Part shown: positions 15,979 through 24,873 of the stretch, one piece after another
How the letters are laid out: each line of letters begins with the position of its first letter
Position numbering within the stretch: position 1 is the first letter of the stretch
Assembly: GCF_006517275.1 (NCBI RefSeq)
Contig: NZ_CP041191.1
Location: forward strand, 186,001 to 250,000
Direction of reading: 5' to 3'
Length of the DNA stretch: 64,000 nucleotides
From: Labrenzia sp. PHM005
GTDB lineage: Bacteria > Pseudomonadota > Alphaproteobacteria > Rhizobiales > Stappiaceae
Notes under the pieces: generated by a model
Seen by the model: only the letters and a program-made list of their open reading frames with translations
What the model was told of the DNA's origin: nothing
Databases searched by the model: none
Program-made: the position numbers and the translations under genes

Positions 15979-17811
15979 ATGCTGCAAGCCATTGATAAAA
16001 TCACTTCATTTCAGGGTAACAAGACATTGACCGTCCGCCGGATCATCTTTTCATTGTTGTTAGCGACCAGCTTCCTTGCTTTGGCCGCGCTGATGTTCGT
16101 GACCTTATCGCCGGGTGGTCATTCGGCACTTGATCTGTTCATTTTCGCCTGCTTTTTGATCACACTGCCCTGGACCATCATCGGTTTTTGGAACGCGGTG
16201 ATTGGCCTTATCATCATGCGGATGGCGAAAGACCCGATTGCCACGGTTTGCCCGATTGCCAACGCGGACCCGGAAGCTCCGCTCACCAACTCCACAGCCT
16301 TGTTGTCCTGTATCCGAGACGAAGACGTCGACGCTTTGGAGACCAATCTCAACGCCATGGCCAGCAATCTTGTTCGGGCCCGGGAAAACCAGAACTTCAC
16401 GCTCTACGTGCTAAGTGACACATCTCAGGAAGTCATCGCACGCCAAGAAAAACACATGGTCGCGCGTCTCTCAGACCGGCTTTCCGGTCACATGGACGTT
16501 GTCTACCGGCGGAGGGCCGTGAACACCGGTTTCAAGGCCGGTAACATTGAAGACTTTTGCAAGACCTGGGGCGGACAACACGCCTATGCGATTGTTTTGG
16601 ATGCCGACAGCTATATGTCCGTTGAAGCGCTCACCGGCCTGGTTCGGCGAATGGATGCCAATCCCCAAGTTGGAATTCTGCAAAGCCTCGTAGTCGGTCT
16701 TCCAACAGACAGTGCTTTCGCCCGTATCTTTCAGTTTGGTATGCGCCTCGGCATGCGCTCTTACACTATCGGCAGCGCCTGGTGGCAAGGGGATTGCGGA
16801 CCTTATTGGGGGCACAATGCGATCCTGCGCCTAAAACCTTTCGCTGAACACTGCCGGCTGCCGCAACTGCCTGGCAAAGGTCCACTGAGCGGGCCGATCC
16901 TGTCACACGATCAGGTAGAAGCAGTGTTGATGCGCAGAGCAGGATATGAAGTCCGTGTTCTGCCGTTGGAAACAGGCAGCTATGAGGCCAACCCACCCCA
17001 TCTCCTGGAGTTCATCCGCCGGGATCTGCGCTGGTGCCAGGGCAATCTGCAATACCGCCGCTTGCTGGGCCTGAAGGGTTTGAAACCAGTCAGCCGGGCA
17101 CAGTTGGTGCTGGCGATCTTGATGTTCCTGGGCTCACCCGCCTGGATCGGTTTCATGGTCGGCGCTGCGACACTGGGCATGACCACGGATTATGCACCCT
17201 ATCGTGCTGATACAGGTGCCGCGTTGTTTTTCAGCGTTCTAACAATGGTTTTTGCACCAAAGTTGGCCACGGTTGCAGATATTCTAGCGCGAAAGGATTT
17301 GCGCAAAGCCTTCGGCGGTTCCTTTAGAATCCTGCTCAGTGTCGCCATCGAAATTCTGTACTCAGCCATGCTCGCACCAATAATGGCGGTCGCCCACACT
17401 ATCTTCATGGGCGGGTTGGCGGTTGGCAAGTCGATTGGCTGGGGTGCCCAGGCAAGAGACGTTGCACGCTTGCCGGTTGGTCTGGTTCTGCAGAAACTCT
17501 GGCCTCAAACAGTCTTTGGATTGGCCGGTTTGTTTTGGCTTGTCCATCAGCCTTTAGATCTTGTTTGGCCCGTAATCCCGGTGGCTATTGGTCCGCTGTT
17601 GGCAACTGTCCTGGCGGTAGCAACGTCCACCGCGACATTGGGGAGCTTGGCTATCCGCTCGACCCTTTGGCGCATTCCGGAAGAAACGATCCCGCCCACA
17701 GAGCTGCTCGATCTCCACTTGCCATCTCTTCGAAAAGGCTCGATCACTCCCACTCAGCCGCAAGAGATATCTGCTGGTCAATCCGAACCGGAACCGGCGG
17801 AGGCGGGCTGA
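15979..17811 (+). CDS. opgH: OpgH-like glucans biosynthesis glucosyltransferase
   Basis: A 610-residue inner-membrane GT2 enzyme related to OpgH/MdoH, which makes the beta-1,2-glucan backbone of osmoregulated periplasmic glucans from UDP-glucose. Two hydrophobic segments lie near the N-terminus (roughly residues 25-75), then the cytoplasmic GT2 domain with CIRDEDVDALE, VNTGFKAGNIEDF, VLDADSYMS, WGHNAILR and the product-binding RRDLRWCQGN. Several membrane helices follow. The ATG at 15979 (MLQAIDKITSF) gives the expected N-terminus; the frame upstream overlaps the divergent dehydrogenase. No opgG is adjacent, which is unusual because the two are often paired. Confidence 0.88.
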   Translation: MLQAIDKITSFQGNKTLTVRRIIFSLLLATSFLALAALMFVTLSPGGHSALDLFIFACFLITLPWTIIGFWNAVIGLIIMRMAKDPIATVCPIANADPEAPLTNSTALLSCIRDEDVDALETNLNAMASNLVRARENQNFTLYVLSDTSQEVIARQEKHMVARLSDRLSGHMDVVYRRRAVNTGFKAGNIEDFCKTWGGQHAYAIVLDADSYMSVEALTGLVRRMDANPQVGILQSLVVGLPTDSAFARIFQFGMRLGMRSYTIGSAWWQGDCGPYWGHNAILRLKPFAEHCRLPQLPGKGPLSGPILSHDQVEAVLMRRAGYEVRVLPLETGSYEANPPHLLEFIRRDLRWCQGNLQYRRLLGLKGLKPVSRAQLVLAILMFLGSPAWIGFMVGAATLGMTTDYAPYRADTGAALFFSVLTMVFAPKLATVADILARKDLRKAFGGSFRILLSVAIEILYSAMLAPIMAVAHTIFMGGLAVGKSIGWGAQARDVARLPVGLVLQKLWPQTVFGLAGLFWLVHQPLDLVWPVIPVAIGPLLATVLAVATSTATLGSLAIRSTLWRIPEETIPPTELLDLHLPSLRKGSITPTQPQEISAGQSEPEPAEAG

Positions 17812-17827
17812 GGGTCAAAACGCCCTA

Positions 17828-17860
17828 CACCCTCGTCCATATTGCGAGGGTGGTTGTTTT
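17828..17860 (+). terminator. Rho-independent terminator after opgH
   Basis: CACCCTCG at 17828-17835 pairs with CGAGGGTG at 17845-17852, an eight-base stem with a nine-base loop, followed by a T-rich run ending TTGTTTT. It lies 16 bases after the opgH stop, in the convergent gap before ptsN. Confidence 0.7.
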
Positions 17861-18047
17861 AGAGCCTGCCGCACCCTTCCATATAAAAAGGCAAAGAATA
17901 AGGGCCGGACATATTTGCTCACTTGCGTCGTTGTTTTGCGGTTATGGTGATCACACTATCGCACGCAAATCGCCTAGCCAGAGATCAAATGTGTCACGGT
18001 CAAATGAAGCCAATTAGGTGCGGCAAGCTCTAATCTGCAAAGAGAAG

Positions 18048-18515
18048 CTAAGCCGCGTTAGAGGATGCAATCGGCTGGATCAGAAGGTCGTAGATGCCGT
18101 CGGCATCCGGTGCCGTCCGGATTCCTTCGGTTACGGCTGAATCGCGCAGCTGGCGTGCAATGCGGGCCAGCGCTTTCAAATGGTCCGCTCCAGCGCCTTC
18201 AGGCGCGAGCAGGAGAAAAACAAGATCGACCGGTTCTTCGTCGAGTGCATCAAAGTCGACTGGCCTGTCCAACTTGGCAAAGACGCCGACCAAACGATCC
18301 AAACGCGTCAGCTTGCCATGCGGAATCGCGATGCCATGACCGACGCCAGTCGACCCTAGGCGCTCCCGCTGCAGCAGCGTATCGAAGATTTCCCGCTCTG
18401 AAAGACCAGTCAGTTCCGCGGCTTTGGCCGCCAGTTCTTGAATCGCCTGCTTTTTGCTTTTGGCTTTCAATCTGGCGATAACCGCGTCTTTGCTCAGAAG
18501 ATCACTAAGATCCAT
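18048..18515 (-). CDS. ptsN: PTS IIA-like nitrogen regulatory protein PtsN
   Basis: EIIA-Ntr is the terminal phosphate acceptor of the nitrogen phosphotransferase system and regulates potassium transport, carbon/nitrogen balance and other processes by protein contacts. The 155-residue protein has the phosphorylatable histidine in GIAIPHGKL (His66) and the family blocks LLQRERLGSTGVGHG, DLVFLLLAP and HLKALARIAR. It is the last gene of the conserved lptB-rpoN-hpf-ptsN order and follows hpf by 67 bases containing a strong hairpin. Confidence 0.95.
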   Translation of the reverse strand: MDLSDLLSKDAVIARLKAKSKKQAIQELAAKAAELTGLSEREIFDTLLQRERLGSTGVGHGIAIPHGKLTRLDRLVGVFAKLDRPVDFDALDEEPVDLVFLLLAPEGAGADHLKALARIARQLRDSAVTEGIRTAPDADGIYDLLIQPIASSNAA

Positions 18516-18539
18516 TCCTTCGCCTATTCGTTTTGGGCG

Positions 18540-18565
18540 CCGGCTTCCCGCTTTCAGGAAGCCGG
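18540..18565 (-). other. Strong hairpin between hpf and ptsN
   Basis: CCGGCTTCC (18540-18548) is an exact inverted repeat of GGAAGCCGG (18557-18565) with an eight-base loop. On the transcribed minus strand no run of T follows, so it is not a classical terminator. It may adjust the hpf to ptsN transcript ratio by partial termination or RNA stabilisation; this is inference. Confidence 0.5.
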
Positions 18566-18582
18566 ACCCTTGCGCATGAGTG

Positions 18583-19170
18583 TTATTCGGCGGCTGCGTT
18601 TACCACCAGTGCCGGGTCTATCCACCCTATATTGCCATCTGCGCGGCGGTAGACAACGTTAACACCACCATTTGCCGCATTCTTAAACATGACAACAGGC
18701 GCTTCCGTCAAATCAAGTTCCATCACTGCCATACCGACAGTCATGGTTTTCACCTTCGCAGACGTTTCTGCAATGACGAGCGGATTGAAATCCGCCGGAA
18801 CTTCCTCGTCCTCATCCGGAGACGCTAGAACAGAGTAAGCCGCTTCGACCGCCTCGCGGCCATTGCCATTGTGGCTATGATGATCCTTCAGTTTGCGTTT
18901 GTAACGCCGCAGGCGTTTTTCGATCTTGTCAGCAGCCAGATCAAAACTGTTGCGCGGATCTTGGTCCTGCGCGGACACCTGCAATACGATTCCCGTATTC
19001 AGATGCACGGTACACTCGGATTTAAAACCCGTGCCCTCCCTGCTGAGCGTTACGTGGCCAGTGAAACCGCCCGTAAAATACTTCGAAAGGGCGTCTTCGA
19101 TTCGGTCGGTGATATGGACACGCAGTGCGTCGCCTACATCAACATTTTTACCCGAAATCCGCAAAGCCAT
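18583..19170 (-). CDS. hpf: Long-form ribosome hibernation promoting factor HPF
   Basis: HPF dimerises 70S ribosomes into inactive 100S particles in stationary phase or starvation. Residues 1 to about 100 form the S30AE/YfiA domain (MALRISGKNVDVGDAL, KYFTGGFTGHVTLSREG, FDLAADKIEKRLRRYKRKLKDHH). After an acidic linker the C-terminal dimerisation domain contains LVIAETSAKVKTMTVGMAVMEL and NVVYRRADGNIGWIDP. At 195 residues it is the long form that makes 100S without RMF. I placed the start at 19170 because the frame upstream to 19254 does not match the family. A sigma-70-like promoter lies about 135 bases upstream. Confidence 0.93.
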   Translation of the reverse strand: MALRISGKNVDVGDALRVHITDRIEDALSKYFTGGFTGHVTLSREGTGFKSECTVHLNTGIVLQVSAQDQDPRNSFDLAADKIEKRLRRYKRKLKDHHSHNGNGREAVEAAYSVLASPDEDEEVPADFNPLVIAETSAKVKTMTVGMAVMELDLTEAPVVMFKNAANGGVNVVYRRADGNIGWIDPALVVNAAAE

Positions 19171-19470
19171 GGGGACCTCTTCTTCTTCTATTGACCGACA
19201 GGTCACCGGCGTTTCTGCCGGTGGGGAAACGAGAAACGTTTCACGCCTACACAATGGACCAGTCAGCGCTAAAGTGCCATCCCCTCATTGTCACAAGGGC
19301 GGTCCTATAATTGGCGCCTGCATGAGAGTCAATTGTCTCATCAAAAGGGAAACAATCCGATAAATCGGATCGAGCAATCGAACTGAAATTTCAAAAATCG
19401 CGCGGAAACTCTACATTTCTTCCGGGCTTGGCTATGAATTCACAAGCAAGCCTCGACAGTTATGCGACGC
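19171..19470 (-). other. rpoN-hpf intergenic region with a hairpin leader
   Basis: This 300-base gap carries the hpf promoter and a leader of about 125 bases. In the leader CACCGGC (19204-19210) pairs with GCCGGTG (19217-19223) around a six-base loop, and the perfect palindrome GAAACGTTTC lies at 19233-19242. I see no reading frame of interest. The palindrome could be a protein-binding site, but nothing identifies a regulator. Confidence 0.45.
19304..19332 (-). promoter_or_regulatory. Sigma-70-type promoter for hpf
   Basis: On the minus strand TTGACT (19332-19327) and TATAGG (19309-19304) are separated by exactly 17 bases, close to the -35/-10 consensus. Transcription would start near 19297, about 125 bases before the hpf start. 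This indicates that hpf-ptsN can be transcribed separately from rpoN. Confidence 0.6.
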
Positions 19471-21033
19471 TTACAGCTTTGCGTTCTTCTCCCGCCGCCG
19501 CTGAACAGATGAGCCGATTTTCATAGCTTCCCTGTATTTTGCGACCGTTCGCCGCGCGATATCCACACCCTCCCCCTTCAAAACCTTAACGATCGTGTCA
19601 TCGGATAAAATGGCTTTGGGGTCTTCGGCGTCAATCATTTGCTTGATTTTGTGGCGCACGGACTCAGCAGAATGCGCGTCTCCACCAACTGTTGCGGCGA
19701 TTGCAGAGGAAAAGAAATACTTCAGCTCAAATATGCCTCTGGGCGTTGCCATATATTTGTTCGACGTCACCCGGCTGACGGTCGATTCGTGCATCTCAAT
19801 GGCTTCCGCGATGATCTTAAGATTGAGCGGGCGCAGATGCTCGATTCCGTGGGTCAGAAAACCATCCTGCTGGCGGACTATCTCTGTCGAGACTTTCAGT
19901 ATCGTTTTGGCGCGCTGGTCCAAGCTCTTGGCCAGCCAGTTCGCTGTTTGAAGCGATTCAGTTAAATACTCTTTTTCAGTTTCATCGCGGGCGGTTTTCA
20001 CCACTCTGGCATAGTAAGTCTGGTTCACCAGCACTTTCGGCAAGGTATCTGAGTTAAGCTCGACGTTCCAAGTGCCATCGCTGGCAGGGCGAACAAACAC
20101 ATCGGGCACCATCGGTTGAACAAGGGCACCACCAAACACCGATCCCGGCTTTGGATCGAGCGCCCGGATCTCCTGGACCATTTCCACAAGATCTTCATCA
20201 TCCACACCGCACAGTTTTTTCAATGCGGCAAGATCCCGTTTGGCAAGCAACTCAATATTCGCAATCAAGGCTTCCATCGCCGGATCGTAGCGGTTCTTCT
20301 CAATGAGCTGCAGTTTCAAGCATTCAGCCAGGTTACGGGCAAATACCCCAGCCGGTTCAAATGTCTGCAGGACAGCCAGCACGTTTTCAACTCGAATCAG
20401 ATCAACGCCCAACTGCTCAGCTGCCTCGGCAAGATCCAGATATAGATATCCGTTCTCATCGAGAGAATTGATCAGATGGCCCGCTATCAGCTTGTCGGCT
20501 TCACTGGCAAAGGCCAGATTCATCTGCTCTTCCAGCGAAGTTACGAGAGACTCCTCATCTGCAACAAAGGCTTCCAGATTATAATCTTCCGAAGCCGCGC
20601 TGGAGCTTGCGTTCTTGTAGCTGTCACCGCCTTTCAATTGCGCAGGATCCGGTGATGCAGGAACGCCGGGTTCGTCCGGAAACACATTGCCGAGATCGGT
20701 GTCCATCCGCGAGGCAATGGCTTCTGCACCAGTTTCCAGATCGCTCTGCATCCAGTCGCCCGTTCCCGGCTCACCGTCAGCCGCGGTCATGACCTCTTGC
20801 GCATCTGCCCGATCACCTGCCGGAGCTTCTGCTTGTGTATTGACATCGGACGGCGAGTTTTCTGCCGGGTCGGCTTCACCTTTTTCTAGGAGTGGATTGC
20901 GCTCAAGCTCAGCCTCCACATAAGATACCAAATCGAGATTAGACATTTGCAGCAGCTTGATCGCCTGCATCAGCTGCGGCGTCATGATCAGCGACTGGCT
21001 TTGCCGCATCTCCAATTTGGTTGAAATAGCCAT
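19471..21033 (-). CDS. rpoN: RNA polymerase sigma-54 factor RpoN
   Basis: Sigma-54 directs RNA polymerase to -24/-12 promoters that need AAA+ activators, controlling nitrogen, flagellar and other genes. The 520-residue protein has the Gln/Leu-rich activator-interacting region I (RQSQSLIMTPQLMQAIKLLQ), a long acidic region II (about residues 50-150), the core-binding domain, the HTH region and the RpoN box ARRTVAKYREAM near the C-terminus, which reads the -24 element. The start at 21033 gives the standard N-terminus. It follows lptB by 82 bases in the usual order. Confidence 0.97.
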   Translation of the reverse strand: MAISTKLEMRQSQSLIMTPQLMQAIKLLQMSNLDLVSYVEAELERNPLLEKGEADPAENSPSDVNTQAEAPAGDRADAQEVMTAADGEPGTGDWMQSDLETGAEAIASRMDTDLGNVFPDEPGVPASPDPAQLKGGDSYKNASSSAASEDYNLEAFVADEESLVTSLEEQMNLAFASEADKLIAGHLINSLDENGYLYLDLAEAAEQLGVDLIRVENVLAVLQTFEPAGVFARNLAECLKLQLIEKNRYDPAMEALIANIELLAKRDLAALKKLCGVDDEDLVEMVQEIRALDPKPGSVFGGALVQPMVPDVFVRPASDGTWNVELNSDTLPKVLVNQTYYARVVKTARDETEKEYLTESLQTANWLAKSLDQRAKTILKVSTEIVRQQDGFLTHGIEHLRPLNLKIIAEAIEMHESTVSRVTSNKYMATPRGIFELKYFFSSAIAATVGGDAHSAESVRHKIKQMIDAEDPKAILSDDTIVKVLKGEGVDIARRTVAKYREAMKIGSSVQRRREKNAKL

Positions 21034-21115
21034 TAATGTCCCAGGCGCCCGTCAGATTCTCTTGGTCTGTTTCTTGCTTGTTATCACAAGATACAAACTT
21101 GCACGCGCCTTGTCA

Positions 21116-21931
21116 TCAAAGGGTAAACTGCTCACCAAGATAAAGCCGCCGGACGTCCGGGTTGGCCACGATGTCTTGGGGCAATCCTTCGGTCAGCACT
21201 TCGCCGGCCGCAATAATATAGGCCCGGTCAATCAACCCAAGGGTTTCTCGGACATTGTGGTCCGTGATCAGAACGCCGATCCCTCTCTTGGTCAGATGAC
21301 GCACCAGCTGCTGAATATCGCCAACTGCAATCGGATCGATACCGGCAAACGGCTCGTCGAGAAGCATGAAGGATGGCCGGCTGGCGAGGGCTCGCGCAAT
21401 TTCAACGCGGCGCCTCTCACCGCCGGACAAGGCGATGCTCGGCGACTTACGCAAATGAGTCAGCCCGAATTCGGCAAGCAGAGAATCCAGATCTTCTCTA
21501 CGCCTTTTCCGGTTCGGCTCGATAACCTCAAGGACCGCGCGAATGTTTTCTTCCACCGTCAGCCCGCGAAAAATGGAGGCTTCCTGGGGCAGATAACCGA
21601 TCCCGAGCCGGGCGCGCCGGTACATCGGCATGCGCGTGATATCAAACCCTTCCAGATAGATCTTGCCTTGATCAGGCCGGATCAAACCGGTGATCATATA
21701 GAAAGTCGTGGTCTTGCCAGCACCGTTCGGCCCAAGCAAACCAACGGCTTCACCCGGCCGGACCATCAAACCAACATGTTTGACAACCTGACGCCGCCCA
21801 TAAGTCTTGCCGATCCCTTCGACAACAAGCGCATTCGACAAATCTTCGGCAGGTTGCTCATAGCCTGAGTAACCTTGCTGAAATTCCTGATTGTCCATTG
21901 GAGGCCGATTCACTGATGCGCTGTCCGTCAA
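21116..21931 (-). CDS. lptB: LPS export ABC transporter ATP-binding protein LptB
   Basis: LptB is the cytoplasmic ATPase that, with LptF and LptG, drives lipopolysaccharide from the inner membrane to the LptC-LptA bridge. The 271-residue protein has Walker [12 protein letters not shown]-loop [18 protein letters not shown], signature [15 protein letters not shown], Walker [14 protein letters not shown] and the switch histidine in ITDHNVRE. About 30 extra, polar N-terminal residues precede the domain, as is common in alphaproteobacteria. It lies 63 bases after lptA and before rpoN. Confidence 0.96.
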   Translation of the reverse strand: MTDSASVNRPPMDNQEFQQGYSGYEQPAEDLSNALVVEGIGKTYGRRQVVKHVGLMVRPGEAVGLLGPNGAGKTTTFYMITGLIRPDQGKIYLEGFDITRMPMYRRARLGIGYLPQEASIFRGLTVEENIRAVLEVIEPNRKRRREDLDSLLAEFGLTHLRKSPSIALSGGERRRVEIARALASRPSFMLLDEPFAGIDPIAVGDIQQLVRHLTKRGIGVLITDHNVRETLGLIDRAYIIAAGEVLTEGLPQDIVANPDVRRLYLGEQFTL

Positions 21932-21994
21932 GTCTGTCGTCGAAACACAGATAATGTATTGATTGTTTGTTTCCTAGCAGAACTTCTGCATAGG

Positions 21995-22585
21995 CTATTG
22001 CTGCGCACTTGGAACGGAATTCGGCAAAATCCGAACCTTTACCCGGCCAGACCCACCACCCTGGTTTGCGGTGGCTGGTGCAGGAGCTGCCTTCAGGTTT
22101 GCTTGTCCAGTCTTCAGGTTGACCGTCAAACGGTTGCCAACGACCACATTGGCGCCTTGGCTCAAAACAACTTCCCGGCCAGTCATCACCATGACTTCAC
22201 GCTTCATATCGAAATTCGCGGCATCGCCGGTCGCGGTTTGATCTTTTGAAGAGATATGAACACCGCCAGCTGCTTCCAGCCGGGAAATTTCCTGCTGGGC
22301 GGTGGCCGGCTGTGCGCCACTGTTGCCGCCGCCATCGTAAAACACTTTCAGGCGCGCGGTCTCAAGCCGGGTATCGCCCTGGACAACAACAACGTTGCCG
22401 ATAAAAGTCGCAACCTTGGTTTTGTCTTCCACTTGCAATTCGTTGGATTCGATCTCGATCGGCTGTCCATTGCTGGAGCCAAATCCGGCAAAAGAGTCGG
22501 AGAATGTCTGAGCTGCAACAGGTGCGCTCGCCAACAGCAGCGCTGAAAATACGATCAGGCTACCTTTTAAGACCGATTTCATCAT
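21995..22585 (-). CDS. lptA: LPS transport periplasmic protein LptA
   Basis: LptA forms the periplasmic beta-jellyroll bridge that carries LPS between LptC and LptD. The 196-residue protein has a signal peptide (hydrophobic residues 7-20, cleavage near PVAAQ) and the OstA domain: IEIESNELQVEDKTKVATFIGNV, then a turn rich in Gly/Gln and DAANFDMKREVMVMTGREVVLSQGANVVVG. The C-terminal tail is Pro/Gly-rich. Its start overlaps the lptC stop by four bases, so the two are coupled. Confidence 0.92.
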   Translation of the reverse strand: MMKSVLKGSLIVFSALLLASAPVAAQTFSDSFAGFGSSNGQPIEIESNELQVEDKTKVATFIGNVVVVQGDTRLETARLKVFYDGGGNSGAQPATAQQEISRLEAAGGVHISSKDQTATGDAANFDMKREVMVMTGREVVLSQGANVVVGNRLTVNLKTGQANLKAAPAPATANQGGGSGRVKVRILPNSVPSAQQ

Positions 22586-23274
22586 TGCTTATTGTCCTCG
22601 GTCTCCGGATATAGAGTGATTTTTACGCCCTCTTTGAACACTACGATCCCTCTATCCTTGTCGTAATCAATCTTGCCAGCGGCCAACCGGCCTTTGTCAG
22701 ATGTGATCGTAATGGGTTGATCTGAAGACATGGCGCCGGTTTTCAAATCCACTTCAACCTTGTCGACTTCAACACTATAGCCTTCGCTCCATTCCAGCTG
22801 CACCCCCTCATAAAGGCGCAAGGATTCAGCAGCATTGTTATAGATGCCCTTCAGTGACAGTATCTTGGCGCCTTCATCCGGCCCAAGAACAATGTCGGCC
22901 TGGATTTGTTCCAAATCTATTATTCGGGGATCAGTCAGCCGTTGCACCGCCTTGCGTGCTGTCACCTGATAGGAGCGGTCACCATCATGGCCGGAAAGCT
23001 TTGGATGATCCATTACGATCCCGTCGCTGGTCAGAACAAGGTTAGCGGCACCAAAAGAGCCGAGCACATTAAAAAGAACCACAGCCCCGATCATTCCTAC
23101 CAGGATTAATAGACCGATCGCCGGAAACAAAAACCGCAACGTCCGCACGAGCACGCTGTGCCGGCGTGCTGAGCGTTGCACACGGCTTTCCATGTCACGA
23201 GGAATCAACCCTCCGAACTCTTGGCTCACAGTGCTCAAAAGCAGCTCCGAAAATCCATTTCCTAAGGCCGCCAA
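22582..23274 (-). CDS. lptC: LPS export protein LptC
   Basis: LptC is the bitopic inner-membrane protein that receives LPS from LptBFG and passes it to LptA. The 230-residue protein has a basic N-terminus, one membrane helix (about residues 42-72, FLFPAIGLLILVGMIGAVVL) and a periplasmic beta domain with repeated strand motifs (DGIVMDHPKLSGHD, LSLKGIYNNAAESLRLYEGV, PITITSDKGRLAAGKIDYDK). Position directly before lptA, with a four-base overlap, supports the call. It follows rnd by 20 bases. Confidence 0.92.
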   Translation of the reverse strand: MAALGNGFSELLLSTVSQEFGGLIPRDMESRVQRSARRHSVLVRTLRFLFPAIGLLILVGMIGAVVLFNVLGSFGAANLVLTSDGIVMDHPKLSGHDGDRSYQVTARKAVQRLTDPRIIDLEQIQADIVLGPDEGAKILSLKGIYNNAAESLRLYEGVQLEWSEGYSVEVDKVEVDLKTGAMSSDQPITITSDKGRLAAGKIDYDKDRGIVVFKEGVKITLYPETEDNKQ

Positions 23275-23294
23275 CCAACGGATGGGTCCCGCGA

Positions 23295-23915
23295 TCAGGA
23301 ATGGGCAAAAATATCAGTCTCTTCCCAACCCTTCAGGTCGAGTTCGGCACGTGTTGGCAAAAAGTCAAAACACGCATCGGCAATGTGTGTCCGCTCCTCG
23401 CGCGCCAACATCATATCCAGTTTTTGCTTCAGCGCATGCAAATGCAAAACATCTGAAGCGGCATAGGCCAATTGCGCATCTGAAAGCGTTTCTGCTGCCC
23501 AATCTGAGCTCTGCTGCTGCTTCGACAGTTCTACGCCAAGCAACTCTCGGGTGATGTCCTTCAATCCGTGCCGGTCAGTGTAGGTCCGCACCAGCTTGGA
23601 CGCGATCTTAGTGCACCAGACCGGTGCGACCTGAATGTCCAGATAGTGACGCAAAACGGCGACGTCAAACCGTGCGAAATGAAATATTTTCGGTTTCGAC
23701 GGATCCGTCATGAGCGCAGCCAGATTTGGCGCTTCCTTTTGACCCTTAGCAATTTGCACAACGTCGGCCGACCCATCGCCAGGTGACAATTGAACCACAC
23801 ATAGGCGGTCACGATGCGGATTAAGGCCGAGGGTTTCTGAATCCACCGCGACCGCGGATGCCGATTCATAGGCACTCAAATCCGGCAAATCGCCTTTGTG
23901 GTAGCGGATTGTCAT
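23295..23915 (-). CDS. rnd: Ribonuclease D, short form (3'-5' exonuclease)
   Basis: A DEDD-type 3'-5' exoribonuclease involved in trimming structured RNAs such as tRNA precursors. The 206-residue protein shows ExoI VAVDSETLGLNPHRD (Asp and Glu metal ligands), ExoII HFARFDVAVL and the ExoIII region QLAYAASDVLHLHAL. Only the exonuclease domain is present; the HRDC domains of longer RNase D are missing, a common state in alphaproteobacteria. It leads into lptC-lptA-lptB on the same strand. Confidence 0.9.
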   Translation of the reverse strand: MTIRYHKGDLPDLSAYESASAVAVDSETLGLNPHRDRLCVVQLSPGDGSADVVQIAKGQKEAPNLAALMTDPSKPKIFHFARFDVAVLRHYLDIQVAPVWCTKIASKLVRTYTDRHGLKDITRELLGVELSKQQQSSDWAAETLSDAQLAYAASDVLHLHALKQKLDMMLAREERTHIADACFDFLPTRAELDLKGWEETDIFAHS

Positions 23916-24001
23916 GTTGCCTTGTCCTTCCGGTTCTCTTGCTCAGGGCCGATGCAAAATTCAATGAACGTATTCGCCGAACGGAGTTTCAGGTAGAGCA
24001 T
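23912..24001 (-). CDS. Possible 29-residue ORF coupled to rnd
   Basis: A short frame starts with ATG at 24001, has an AGGCGG-like ribosome site upstream, and its stop overlaps the rnd start codon as ATGA. The product has mixed polar and hydrophobic residues and no recognisable family. It could be a leader peptide or small ORF coupling rnd translation, or chance. The frame continues upstream without a better start. Confidence 0.2.
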   Translation of the reverse strand: MLYLKLRSANTFIEFCIGPEQENRKDKAT

Positions 24002-24085
24002 GACACCGCCTGGCGCAAGGGTTCCTGCCGCGCGTTGGCGGCTTGAAAACAATGCGCTCCGAACCCTTAAGAGCGGCTCAACAGT

Positions 24086-24547
24086 CTATTTTTCGATCCG
24101 AAAAGCTTCGTGGCACGCCTTGCAGGTCTGTGCAAGTTTGCTGAAGGCCGCCGCGACAGCCCCTTTTTCCGCACCTTCTCCAGCTTTTATTGCCAATTCG
24201 CTGGCCGCCGCCTTCATATCGTTAGAAAAGCCAGCAAACTTATCCCAATCCTGCCAGATTTCCGGCCGTGCTTCCGTTGGTGGCATCAAGCTGCCCTCCG
24301 GAAACAAGCGCGTTAGTTTCTCGCCCGCATTTTCTGCAATGGTTTCAGCCGCCTGCCTGAGCGCGGCAGCATCATAAGGTTTCTGACCACGCAGCATCTG
24401 CCCGGCCAGTTTCATATTGCCGCCGATGGCTTCCATGGCGTCCATACGCTTTTTGACGATACCGGTTGCCCCGCCATGGGCAAACACGATCGCGCTTGTC
24501 AGAATAACCGCTAGAACGGCACCACCAAATAGTTTCACAAGCCGCAT
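24086..24547 (-). CDS. Cytochrome c' family protein
   Basis: A 153-residue periplasmic heme protein. It has a signal peptide (MRLVKLFGGAVLAVILTSA, cleavage near AHG), a four-helix-bundle body and the C-terminal heme site CKACHEAFR, the hallmark of class II cytochromes c' and c-556. These proteins bind NO or O2 or shuttle electrons. Start at 24547: the frame upstream to 24634 lacks a signal-like beginning. It is a single gene between the rnd-lpt operon and the terminator of tRNA-Leu. Confidence 0.88.
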   Translation of the reverse strand: MRLVKLFGGAVLAVILTSAIVFAHGGATGIVKKRMDAMEAIGGNMKLAGQMLRGQKPYDAAALRQAAETIAENAGEKLTRLFPEGSLMPPTEARPEIWQDWDKFAGFSNDMKAAASELAIKAGEGAEKGAVAAAFSKLAQTCKACHEAFRIEK

Positions 24548-24803
24548 GATGGCAGTCCTTTCAACTGGACAGACGGACGGCGCGTTGCAGAAATCTTTTA
24601 GATGCAACGATTTTAGCGCCACCGCCATTCCCACCTAGCATCTGGCCCACAATTAATAGGATGTCCAGAGGTCGTGATCCCGCCGCATGCCTGTGACAGG
24701 ACTTTCAAAAGATTTGCCTTGCCGGAAAGGGACCAGGAACGGGCAGCATTTATGCGGCAATCGGGCCCGAGCGCGGATGAGCATTGTCATTTTGATGAAA
24801 ACG
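24548..24803. other. Noncoding region upstream of the cytochrome c' gene
   Basis: About 250 bases without a convincing gene. It should contain the promoter of the minus-strand cytochrome c' gene. I saw no repeat or RNA motif apart from the tRNA terminator that borders it on the right. Confidence 0.4.
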
Positions 24804-24827
24804 AAAAAAGCCCCGGAAACCGGAGCT
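24804..24827 (-). terminator. Rho-independent terminator of tRNA-Leu
   Basis: Read on the minus strand, AGCTCCGG pairs with CCGGGGCT across a three-base loop (one G-U pair) and is followed by six T. It lies about 47 bases downstream of the tRNA-Leu 3' end. Confidence 0.75.
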
Positions 24828-24873
24828 TTTTCGGAGTGTTTCGGATCGAACTGGATGATCTGAAACGTATGTT

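Noticed and set aside
19171..19470. Sigma-54 (-24/-12) promoter before hpf
   Set aside because: A GG near the expected place is not followed by GC ten bases later; the sigma-70-like elements fit better.
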